Source of the DNA: Candidatus Jorgensenbacteria bacterium RIFCSPLOWO2_12_FULL_42_11
GTDB lineage: Bacteria; Patescibacteriota; Minisyncoccia; UBA6257; MFKM01
NCBI GenBank assembly: GCA_001779575.1
Contig: MFKM01000013.1
Coordinates: 1-16,688, forward strand
Length of the DNA stretch: 16,688 nt
Reading direction: 5' to 3'
The translations under genes were made by a program, and so were the position numbers. Below, one piece after another: positions 6,371 to 13,120 of this stretch; position 1 is the first letter of the stretch; each line of letters begins with the position of its first letter. The notes below the pieces were generated by a model. The model was not told the DNA's origin. It saw only the letters and a program-made list of their open reading frames with translations, and made no database searches.

Positions 6371-7286
6371 AGTCTCTGATAATTTCCGACAAGACCTTTT
6401 CAATATCTATTTCAGCCGGGCAATATTTTTGACAGCGGCCGCAACCGACGCACTGGGAATTGTCGTATTCTTTGTAAGCCCGGACGAATTTATGGTAAAA
6501 CCAATTAAAATATCGGTTTTTCAAAGCGGGCCGAAAATTCTTGCCTCCGGCTACCCGGCTGAAATTATTCAGAACGCAAGCGTCCCAATAGCGGCAGCGG
6601 TGGCTGGCCGAACCGTCAATTTCAATTTCATCTTCCATGGAAAAACAATGGCAAATGGGGCAAACATAAGCGCAGATGCCGCAACCCAAACAAATTTTTT
6701 CTAATTTTTCCCAAATCGGATGATTTTTAACCCTGGCCCAGGAAACCGCTTCCGCCAGCAATTCCGAATCTTGCGCCAATTCCCTTAAATTGCTTTTTTC
6801 TTCCGGATAAATCAAAATTTCGGGATTTTTTTCTTTTTTGAAAAATTTGTTCTTAACGATTTCCTGACCGGCTTTAGTCAAAGAAACAGCCCGATATTGA
6901 CTTGGGTTTATTTTTTCCAAAATCAAATCGCCGGTAGCAACGGGCATGGTAATTGAATGTTCAACCACCCCGACAATCAAAGAATTTCGCCTTTTCCGGA
7001 GATAAAAATAATCTTCCCGGGGCTTGGTCATTATTTCGTCCAATTGACCGAGGGCTTCAATGTCAGCCAGGTCCAGTCCAAAAAGCAAAAGCTTTCTTTT
7101 TGGACTTGACCGAACAGACAATTTTTTTGTTTTGGAAAAAAAAGAAAATAATTTTTCCCGCGGCGCCAAAAAATAACCTTTGACCGACAAAGCCGTTTTA
7201 TCTTTTTCGTAATCAACAACCAGATATTGACGCGAAAGGGCTTCTGTCAATTTAGGGATGTTTGATTTTTCTAAAACAACGGTCAT
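6339..7286 (-). CDS. shyB: [NiFe] hydrogenase ferredoxin-like (beta) subunit, two [4Fe-4S] clusters
   Basis: 315 residues. The N-terminal 190 residues are the family's non-cluster domain, which includes GLDLADIEALGQLDE and the HSITMPVATGD stretch. Two ferredoxin motifs follow: CLGCGICAYVCP (Cys199, 202, 205, 209) and CVGCGRCQKYCP (Cys279, 282, 285, 289). Cys212 and Cys214 follow the first motif, as in relatives. The protein relays electrons between the gamma flavin and the delta subunit. In archaeal homologues the complex can also reduce sulfur or polysulfide; whether this one does is unknown. The gene starts 11 bases after the pyrG stop, with no Shine-Dalgarno or promoter in that gap, so it is likely cotranscribed with pyrG. 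Gene order beta-gamma-delta-alpha is the classical group 3b order. Confidence 0.93.
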   Translation of the reverse strand: MTVVLEKSNIPKLTEALSRQYLVVDYEKDKTALSVKGYFLAPREKLFSFFSKTKKLSVRSSPKRKLLLFGLDLADIEALGQLDEIMTKPREDYFYLRKRRNSLIVGVVEHSITMPVATGDLILEKINPSQYRAVSLTKAGQEIVKNKFFKKEKNPEILIYPEEKSNLRELAQDSELLAEAVSWARVKNHPIWEKLEKICLGCGICAYVCPICHCFSMEDEIEIDGSASHRCRYWDACVLNNFSRVAGGKNFRPALKNRYFNWFYHKFVRAYKEYDNSQCVGCGRCQKYCPAEIDIEKVLSEIIRDYEKSLSAPTG

Positions 7287-7297
7287 GGATTAAAATT

Positions 7298-8929
7298 TTA
7301 TGATTCCCGATTTTTAATCGCCGCTTTGATAAATTCCCGAAACAAAGGATGGGGATTTAACGGCCGGGATTTAAATTCAGGGTGAAACTGGGTGGCCGCG
7401 AAAAAGGGGTGAACGGATTGGGCCAATTCCATAATCTCCATCAAACGATTGTCGGGCGAAGAACCGGAAAAAATAATTCCTTTCCCTTCTAACTGGCCGA
7501 CATAATCGGGATTAACTTCGTAACGGTGCCGATGGCGCTCGGAAATAGAACTTTTTCCGTAAGCCCGAAAAGCGAGAGTGCCTTTTTTAAGAACCGCTGG
7601 ATAGGCGCCCAAACGCATGGTGGCCCCGTATTTTTTTTCCTTTAAATTTTTTTTCTGTTCCGGCAAAATATCAATCACGGGATAAGGAGTTTTCGGGTAA
7701 ATTTCGGTGGAATTGGCTTCTTTAAAACCGACTATGGACCGGCTGAACTCCACTACCGCCAATTGCATGCCATAACATAAGCCCAAAAAAGGAATTTTGT
7801 TTTTCCGGCAATAACCGATAGCCGCGATTTTCCCCTCCGTGCCCCGCTGGCCGAAACCGCCGGGAACGATAATGCCGTCATAGCCAGAAAGCTGCTTCAA
7901 TTGGTTCGGTTTATCGGCAAATTCCTCGGCTTCAATCCATTTGATAACCGGCTGACGCTTAAAATGAAAAGCGGCATGCTTGACGGCTTCAATCACGGAA
8001 ATATAGGAATCAGTCAAAATAAATTTTCCGGTGGCGAAATATTTTCCAACAATGCCGATATTGACCGGCCGGGGGGTGTTTTTGATAGCCCGAATCAAAC
8101 GCCGCCATTCGGCCATGTTGCTTTTCCTGGGCCGCATTTTTAATTTCTTCAAAATGCGGTCGCTTAAATTATCTTTTTCAAAATTCACCGGCACTTCGTA
8201 AATACTTTCAACGTCCGGAGCCGAAACAATATCTTCTTCCCGAAGACTGCAATTAAAAGCGATTTTCTCTTTGCGCTTTTTGTCCAAAGGAGTCGCCGCC
8301 CTGGCCAAAATAATATCCGGCTGAAGACCGGCGGAATTCAGGGTCTTAACCGCGTATTGAGTGGGCTTGGTTTTCAATTCGCTGTCAAGGTTCTGAAGCG
8401 GCAAAAAACTGACCAAAACCAAAAGAACGTCGTTGGGCTTTTTAATTTTCAGAATCCGCACCGCTTCCAAAAATAAAATATTCTGGTATTCGCCCACCGT
8501 GCCCCCGATTTCAACGATGACAATTTCGGCTTTATTATCAAGCCCGGCTTTTTTAATTTTCTCCAGGGCTTCAAGAGGAATATGAGGCACAACTTCAACG
8601 CAACGACCGCCGTATTCCAGATTTCTCTCTTTAGCTATAACCGCCTGGAAAATACTGCCGGCGGTCATGTAATTTAAACCCGGCAAGTCCTGGTTCAAAA
8701 ATCTTTCATAATTGCCCAAGTCCTGGTCGCACTCGGTGCCGTCGTTTAAGACGAAAACCTCGCCATGCTCCGTCGGGTTCATTGTCCCGGCGTCAACGTT
8801 AAGATACGGATCAATTTTGATGGCTGTCACCCTAAAACCGCGGGACTGAAGAATTTTGGCGACAGAAGACACCGCCACGCCTTTGCCCACGCCGGACATT
8901 ACCCCTCCGACTACAAAAATATATTTCAT
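7298..8929 (-). CDS. pyrG: CTP synthase
   Basis: 543 residues, the standard length. It converts UTP, ATP and glutamine to CTP in the cytosol. The synthase domain starts with the P-loop-like GGVMSGVGKG (residues 8-17) and contains KIDPYLNVDAGTMNP, GTECDQDLGNYERF and EIGGTVGE. The glutaminase domain has the nucleophile Cys385 in GLCYGMQ and the partners His516 and Glu518 in QFHPEFKS. Residues about 295-312 read GKYFATGKFILTDSYISV, longer than the usual GKYxxLPDAYxSV. This is a variant linker, not a defect. It is the first gene of the minus-strand block that continues into the hydrogenase genes. A repeat-rich intergenic region lies upstream, and no clear promoter could be assigned. Confidence 0.98.
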   Translation of the reverse strand: MKYIFVVGGVMSGVGKGVAVSSVAKILQSRGFRVTAIKIDPYLNVDAGTMNPTEHGEVFVLNDGTECDQDLGNYERFLNQDLPGLNYMTAGSIFQAVIAKERNLEYGGRCVEVVPHIPLEALEKIKKAGLDNKAEIVIVEIGGTVGEYQNILFLEAVRILKIKKPNDVLLVLVSFLPLQNLDSELKTKPTQYAVKTLNSAGLQPDIILARAATPLDKKRKEKIAFNCSLREEDIVSAPDVESIYEVPVNFEKDNLSDRILKKLKMRPRKSNMAEWRRLIRAIKNTPRPVNIGIVGKYFATGKFILTDSYISVIEAVKHAAFHFKRQPVIKWIEAEEFADKPNQLKQLSGYDGIIVPGGFGQRGTEGKIAAIGYCRKNKIPFLGLCYGMQLAVVEFSRSIVGFKEANSTEIYPKTPYPVIDILPEQKKNLKEKKYGATMRLGAYPAVLKKGTLAFRAYGKSSISERHRHRYEVNPDYVGQLEGKGIIFSGSSPDNRLMEIMELAQSVHPFFAATQFHPEFKSRPLNPHPLFREFIKAAIKNRES

Positions 8930-8935
8930 AAGTTT

Positions 8936-8999
8936 TTACGAAGTACGAATTTTTACGAATATACGAATTCGTATATTCGTATTGATTGGTATTTCGTAA
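8936..8999. repeat. TACGAA-rich palindromic repeat between pyrG and iscS
   Basis: The hexamer TACGAA occurs at 8937, 8944, 8954 and 8962. The last two copies are part of a perfect 28-bp palindrome at 8954-8981. An outer 7-bp inverted pair (8936-8942 with 8993-8999) surrounds it. The element lies in the 131-base gap between divergent genes. It could be an operator for a dimeric regulator of pyrG and iscS. It could also be a dispersed intergenic repeat, which I find at least as likely because of its low complexity. Confidence 0.7.
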
Positions 9000-9021
9000 T
9001 ATTTTTATATTAATTCTTTTA

Positions 9022-9051
9022 TTGACTTTCGGCAATATAAAGGTCTATTCT
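9022..9051 (+). promoter_or_regulatory. Putative sigma70-type promoter for iscS
   Basis: TTGACT at 9022-9027 is followed after 18 bases by TATTCT at 9046-9051. The predicted transcription start is near 9058, only about three bases before the ATG at 9061, so the mRNA would be essentially leaderless. This agrees with the lack of a Shine-Dalgarno sequence. Confidence 0.5.
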
Positions 9052-9060
9052 AAATAAGAA

Positions 9061-10275
9061 ATGAAAAAACTGATTTATCTTGACCATGCTGCTACCACGC
9101 CTTTATCCTTGGAAGTAAAGACGGCAATGGAACCTTTTTGGTCGGAAAATTTCGGCAATCCTTCAAGTATTTACCAATTAGGAATCAGGGCCAAGTCAGC
9201 CCTAAGCCAGGCCCGGCAAAAAATCGCCAAAATCCTGGGAGCTAAAGAAACAGAGATTATTTTTACCGCCGGCGGCACCGAAAGCGCCAATGTGGCTATT
9301 CTGGGACTAAGCCGGGCTATCCAAAAAACTCTTAAAAAGCCCGGCCATATTATCACCACCAAAATTGAACATCCCGCGGTTTTAAACGCGGTTTTGGCCC
9401 TCAAAAAAGAGGGATTTGCCATTTCCGTTCTGCCGGTTGATAAGCACGGGCTGGTTAGTTTGGAAAAAATTAAAAAAACCGTTAAACCGGAAACATTTTT
9501 GATTTCGGTGATGTACGCCAACAACGAAATCGGCACGATTGAACCGATTATTGAAATCGGCAAACTGCTTAAAAAAATTAACCAAAAAAGAAAAGCCGAT
9601 GGTCTTTCCCGAATTTATTTCCATACCGACGCTTGCCAGGCCGCGGGTTATTTGGACATTAAAGTTGATAAATTAGGAGTTGACCTTTTGACCTTTAACG
9701 GTTCCAAAATTTACGGTCCGAAAGGAAGCGCTGTTTTGTATATTAGAAACGGGGTTTCCCTGAAGCCGCTGATTTTCGGCGGCGGCCAGGAAAATGGCCT
9801 CCGTTCCGGCACGGAAAATGTCCCGGCCTATATCGGCCTGGCTAAGGCCTTGGAGCTGGTTCAAAAAAATAAGAACGAGGAAATCCAACGCCTTAATAAA
9901 TTATCTCAAAAATTGATTGACGGCATTTTGAAAAGCATTTCCAAAACCTTCCTCAACGGCCATCCTCAAAAAAGATTGCCAAATAACGTAAATATTACTA
10001 TATTGGACATTGAAGGCGAAGCCCTGCTTTTATACTTAGACCATTACGGAATTTGCGCCTCCACCGGTTCCGCTTGTCATTCTCAAAACCTGCAACCCTC
10101 TCATGTCCTCCAAGCCATCGGCCTGCCGCGGGAAATTATCCATGGCAGTTTGCGGTTAACCCTGGGCCAAAAAACAACCAACAAAGACATTGACTACGTT
10201 TTAAAGGTTTTGCCCGACATCGTTAAAAAACTTCGGGAACTTTCACCTATTAACATCTCATTAAAAAATGGCTAA
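9061..10275 (+). CDS. iscS: Cysteine desulfurase (IscS/NifS family)
   Basis: 404 residues, the usual length for this PLP enzyme, which takes sulfur from cysteine for iron-sulfur cluster and thio-cofactor synthesis. Visible landmarks are YLDHAATTP at the N-terminus, TGGTES-like TAGGTESAN (residues 69-77), EHPAV with His104, and the PLP lysine Lys216 in NGSKIYGPKG. The persulfide-forming Cys339 lies in the mobile loop STGSACHS. The residue before the PLP lysine is Ser rather than the His of E. coli IscS, a common NifS-like variant. It overlaps the scaffold gene downstream by eight bases, so the pair is coupled. It is divergent from pyrG and the hydrogenase block. Confidence 0.95.
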   Translation: MKKLIYLDHAATTPLSLEVKTAMEPFWSENFGNPSSIYQLGIRAKSALSQARQKIAKILGAKETEIIFTAGGTESANVAILGLSRAIQKTLKKPGHIITTKIEHPAVLNAVLALKKEGFAISVLPVDKHGLVSLEKIKKTVKPETFLISVMYANNEIGTIEPIIEIGKLLKKINQKRKADGLSRIYFHTDACQAAGYLDIKVDKLGVDLLTFNGSKIYGPKGSAVLYIRNGVSLKPLIFGGGQENGLRSGTENVPAYIGLAKALELVQKNKNEEIQRLNKLSQKLIDGILKSISKTFLNGHPQKRLPNNVNITILDIEGEALLLYLDHYGICASTGSACHSQNLQPSHVLQAIGLPREIIHGSLRLTLGQKTTNKDIDYVLKVLPDIVKKLRELSPINISLKNG

Positions 10276-10978
10276 AAAATCAAAACAAAATTCTTCGGCA
10301 AAGCTCGGGACAAGGAAATCAGATATTTTAGGCCGGGGGCAGACTCCCTGGGTTTACAGTCAAACCGTCCGGGACCATTTTTTTTGCCCGAAAAATTTTA
10401 TGAAACTGGAGGAAGAAAAAAAATTCAAATCCAACGCCCAAGGGATGGTGGGGAGCCCCGCCTGCGGCGACGTAATGCGTTTCTGGCTCTTTATTGACCC
10501 CAAAACCGAAAAAATAAAACAATGCCGCTGGAGGACTTTTGGGTGTGGGGCCGCTATTGGCTCCACTTCCATGCTTTCGGTAATGCTTACGGAAAAAGGC
10601 GGGATGAAACTGGAAAAGGCCCGAAAAATTAAACCCCAAGATATTATCAAAAGATTGGGCGGCTTGCCCGAAATCAAATACCATTGCTCGGTTCTCGGCG
10701 ATAAGGCCTTGCGAAGCGCCATCAATGATTATTTCCGCGGAACTAATCAACTAAACCGCATCGTACCCGAGGAGGGCCGGATTATTGACCCGGACACCAA
10801 AACCACGGATAAAGACATTGAAATGGCGATTTTAGAGGGAGCGGATACTCTGGAAAAAGTCCAGGAAAGAACCAAAGTCGGCGTTGCCAACCCAAAAATC
10901 ATACCCGAAGTGGAACAGCTAATCCGTTTTTATAAAGAAAAATATTCTATTTCTGACAGCGAGGGCAAAAATGGCTAG
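10268..10978 (+). CDS. iscU: IscU/NifU-like Fe-S scaffold with a cysteine-less BFD-like C-terminal domain
   Basis: 236 residues. After a 27-residue lysine-rich extension, residues about 28-160 form the IscU/NifU-N scaffold. It has all three cluster cysteines, Cys66 (GSPACGD, with Asp68), Cys93 (FGCGAAIGST) and Cys140 (KYHCSVLGDKALRSAI). Residues about 170-222 look like the BFD-type [2Fe-2S] domain found after the scaffold in NifU (TTDKDIEMAILEGADTLEKVQERTKVG). Both of its cysteine pairs are missing: the positions read around DTKT and VANP. The domain therefore probably folds but binds no cluster. The protein receives sulfur from IscS and builds clusters for transfer. The gene overlaps iscS by eight bases and its 3' end overlaps convergent mutM by 32 bases. 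Confidence 0.9.
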   Translation: MAKKSKQNSSAKLGTRKSDILGRGQTPWVYSQTVRDHFFCPKNFMKLEEEKKFKSNAQGMVGSPACGDVMRFWLFIDPKTEKIKQCRWRTFGCGAAIGSTSMLSVMLTEKGGMKLEKARKIKPQDIIKRLGGLPEIKYHCSVLGDKALRSAINDYFRGTNQLNRIVPEEGRIIDPDTKTTDKDIEMAILEGADTLEKVQERTKVGVANPKIIPEVEQLIRFYKEKYSISDSEGKNG

Positions 10979-11753
10979 AGCGGCCGCCGAATTTTAAACG
11001 CTGGATTTTGGTTCCGCAGCGGGGGCAGGGTTCTCCGGTGCGGCGATAAACTTTAAGAAATTTCGCGAAATTGCCTTTTTCGCCGGACGGCCGGCGATAA
11101 TCGGAAACGCTGGTGCCTTTGGATTTTATCGCTTTCTCTAAAATTTTCTTGACGGCCTGATAAAGAATTTTGATTTCCGCCGGTTTTATTTTTGGCGCTT
11201 CCCTCAATGGCGAAATTTTGGCTTCAAAAAGAATTTCGTCGGCGTAGATATTGCCGATGCCGACTATTTTCCCCTGGTCCATCAAAACCTTCTTGATGCC
11301 GCCCCTGGCTTTTTCTAAAATTTCCTGGAATTTTTCCAAGGTGAATCCCCGACTTAAAGGCTCGGGGCCAAGTTTTTGATAATCCGGATAATTTTCCAAA
11401 TCAGGAATAAAAGCCACCTTGGCGAATTTTCTTAAATCCGACAAGGCCAACTTGCCTTTGTCTAAATCCAAAATCAAATGAATGTAGGGATTTTTAATTT
11501 CGGTTCCGTACAAAAGAGAGCCGGTTAGTTTTTGATGAACCAGAAAATAACTGCCGGAGTCCAGTTTTAAAATTATATTTTTGCCCCGACGGCTGATTGC
11601 TTCAACGGTTTGGCCGACTACCCCTTTTTTGAATGCCAAAAAATTCGGCTTGAATATTTTTTCGGTATCCGTCCAGGCTTTGAGAATTTTCCGGCCGATA
11701 ATTTTATTCCTCAATTCCCTGACTGTGGTTTCAACTTCCGGTAATTCGGGCAT
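10947..11753 (-). CDS. mutM: Formamidopyrimidine-DNA glycosylase (Fpg/MutM)
   Basis: 268 residues, the normal length. It removes 8-oxoguanine and formamidopyrimidines and nicks the abasic site. The catalytic N-terminus PELPEVET is present, with Pro2 as nucleophile and Glu3. Lys58 (RRGKNI) and the helix-two-turn-helix with GIGNIYADEILF also match. The C-terminal zinc finger has Cys243, 246, 263 and 266 and the DNA-contacting Arg258 in GGRSSHFC. It is the last gene of the ruvB-tsaE-polA-kinase-mutM run. It starts two bases after the kinase stop and has the only strong Shine-Dalgarno seen in the window. Convergent with the iscU-like gene, 3' ends overlapping. Confidence 0.97.
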   Translation of the reverse strand: MPELPEVETTVRELRNKIIGRKILKAWTDTEKIFKPNFLAFKKGVVGQTVEAISRRGKNIILKLDSGSYFLVHQKLTGSLLYGTEIKNPYIHLILDLDKGKLALSDLRKFAKVAFIPDLENYPDYQKLGPEPLSRGFTLEKFQEILEKARGGIKKVLMDQGKIVGIGNIYADEILFEAKISPLREAPKIKPAEIKILYQAVKKILEKAIKSKGTSVSDYRRPSGEKGNFAKFLKVYRRTGEPCPRCGTKIQRLKFGGRSSHFCPRCQK

Positions 11754-11755
11754 AA

Positions 11756-13090
11756 TTATTCCTCCTCATAAAAAACTTCGGCCGGTGGAATCAATTTGGG
11801 GTCGGTCGGCAAGGTGAAATAAAAAGCGCTGCCGCGACCCAGGGTTGACTCCGCCCAAATTTCTCCGCCATGACGGCGAATGATGTTCTTAGTGATAAAA
11901 AGCCCCAAACCGCTGCCGGTGGTATTAAACTTCATCACATTACTGCCCCGATAAAACCTGGCAAAAAGTTTTTTGATTTCTTCCGCGGGGATACCGACAC
12001 CCGTATCTTTGATGCCAACCTGAACAAACGGCTTATCGGAAAATTTTTCTATTTTCACGACTACTTCGCCATTTTCAATGTTGTATTTTATGGCATTATC
12101 CAAAAAATTATTAACAGCCAGGCTTAATTTTTGAGGGTCTATTTTCACGATAATTGGCCCGGCTGGCCGGTCAAAATAAAGCTTCACGCCGAATTCTTTG
12201 GCCACAAGACTAGCCGAAGCCATGATATCGGCCAGAAATTCCACCAAATTAACATTTTCCATCTGATAACCGAACTTCCCTTCTTCAATCTTAGAAACAT
12301 CAAGCAGATCGTTAACTATTTTTATCAATCGCTGGGCGCTGACATGGCTTTCGCCGATCATTTGTTTTTGCTCGGGCTTTAAATCCGATTCCTTTTCCAA
12401 AATTTCCAAGGCCCAATTAATGCCGGTCAAAGGCGTCCTTAATTGATGAGCCGCTACTGTGATAAATTCGCTCTTGGAACGAAGCAGTTCCTTTTCCCGA
12501 GTGCGATTCTGAATTATTTTAAAAAAACCCAAAAGCCGGCCGCCGGGATCGTCAACGCGGTTAGTGATGACCCTTAACGATAAATTATCAAAAGAAAGCT
12601 CCACTATCTGCGGCCAAACATCAGGCTCCGAAAGTCGCCGAATCATCGGCGCCAACGAAGGAAAAACCACTTGAGCCAAAAGTTGGTATTTGGGATTTTG
12701 AACAAAATTCGGATTAAAATACTGCCCCACGATTTCTTTCATTGAAATGCCAAAAATCGCCTCGGCCGCTTTATTAAAAATCTGAATTTTAAAATCGGGA
12801 TCATAGACGATTAACCCGTCTTTGAGATTTTCAATAATATCCTGGAGCTGATTGCGCTCAACCTTGACTTCCCAATTGGAACGGGCCAAGCGCAAATTGC
12901 CGGCGAAAACCACCGAACCGACAACAAGCAAAATTCCTAAAACAATTAAAGCCTCAATGCCTTTCAGAAAAACAAAATTAATCGTCGCCACTGCCGCGAT
13001 CAAAAACAAAATAATCCAAAAAGTCCTCATTTCCGGTAGACGGCAATAAAAACCGAATTGTCTTAGAAATCTAAAAATTTTTGTTTGCAT
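11756..13090 (-). CDS. Membrane PAS-domain sensor histidine kinase
   Basis: 444 residues. There are two hydrophobic helices at about 22-42 and 45-65 with only a short turn between them, so there is almost no extracellular sensor. A PAS domain follows (about 80-195). The dimerisation/phosphoacceptor helix carries His215 in AAHQLRTPLTG. The ATPase domain has the N box NNFLDNAIKYN (about 327-337), G1 DTGVGIP (362-368), the F box FARFYRG and G2 GSGLGL (392-397). All catalytic boxes are intact. The signal is probably sensed inside the cell by the PAS domain. No response regulator lies next to it, so it is an orphan here. The start is uncertain: ATG 13090 has AGGA directly abutting it, and ATG 13030 (Met21, just before the first membrane helix) is also possible. 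It sits between polA and mutM. Confidence 0.9.
   Translation of the reverse strand: MQTKIFRFLRQFGFYCRLPEMRTFWIILFLIAAVATINFVFLKGIEALIVLGILLVVGSVVFAGNLRLARSNWEVKVERNQLQDIIENLKDGLIVYDPDFKIQIFNKAAEAIFGISMKEIVGQYFNPNFVQNPKYQLLAQVVFPSLAPMIRRLSEPDVWPQIVELSFDNLSLRVITNRVDDPGGRLLGFFKIIQNRTREKELLRSKSEFITVAAHQLRTPLTGINWALEILEKESDLKPEQKQMIGESHVSAQRLIKIVNDLLDVSKIEEGKFGYQMENVNLVEFLADIMASASLVAKEFGVKLYFDRPAGPIIVKIDPQKLSLAVNNFLDNAIKYNIENGEVVVKIEKFSDKPFVQVGIKDTGVGIPAEEIKKLFARFYRGSNVMKFNTTGSGLGLFITKNIIRRHGGEIWAESTLGRGSAFYFTLPTDPKLIPPAEVFYEEE
11761..11766 (-). promoter_or_regulatory. Strong Shine-Dalgarno (AGGAGG) of mutM
   Basis: On the minus strand AGGAGG lies seven bases before the mutM ATG. It is formed by the last Glu codons of the histidine kinase gene, so mutM translation is probably coupled to it. 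It stands out because nearly all other starts here lack such a site. Confidence 0.8.
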
Positions 13091-13102
13091 TCCTGATAGC
13101 TA

Positions 13103-13108
13103 ATTATA
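13103..13108 (-). promoter_or_regulatory. Possible -10 (TATAAT) ahead of the histidine kinase
   Basis: A perfect TATAAT lies in the 30-base gap after polA, ending 12 bases before the kinase ATG at 13090. Transcription would begin only about five bases before that ATG. No convincing -35 is visible in the polA 3' end, so this is a weak assignment. Confidence 0.35.
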
Positions 13109-13120
13109 TCACTTCGTCGG

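Noticed and set aside
10328..10750. Minus-strand open frame of about 140 codons opposite the iscU-like gene
   Set aside because: It is the mirror of a well-supported gene with all catalytic cysteines, and its translation shows no family motif.
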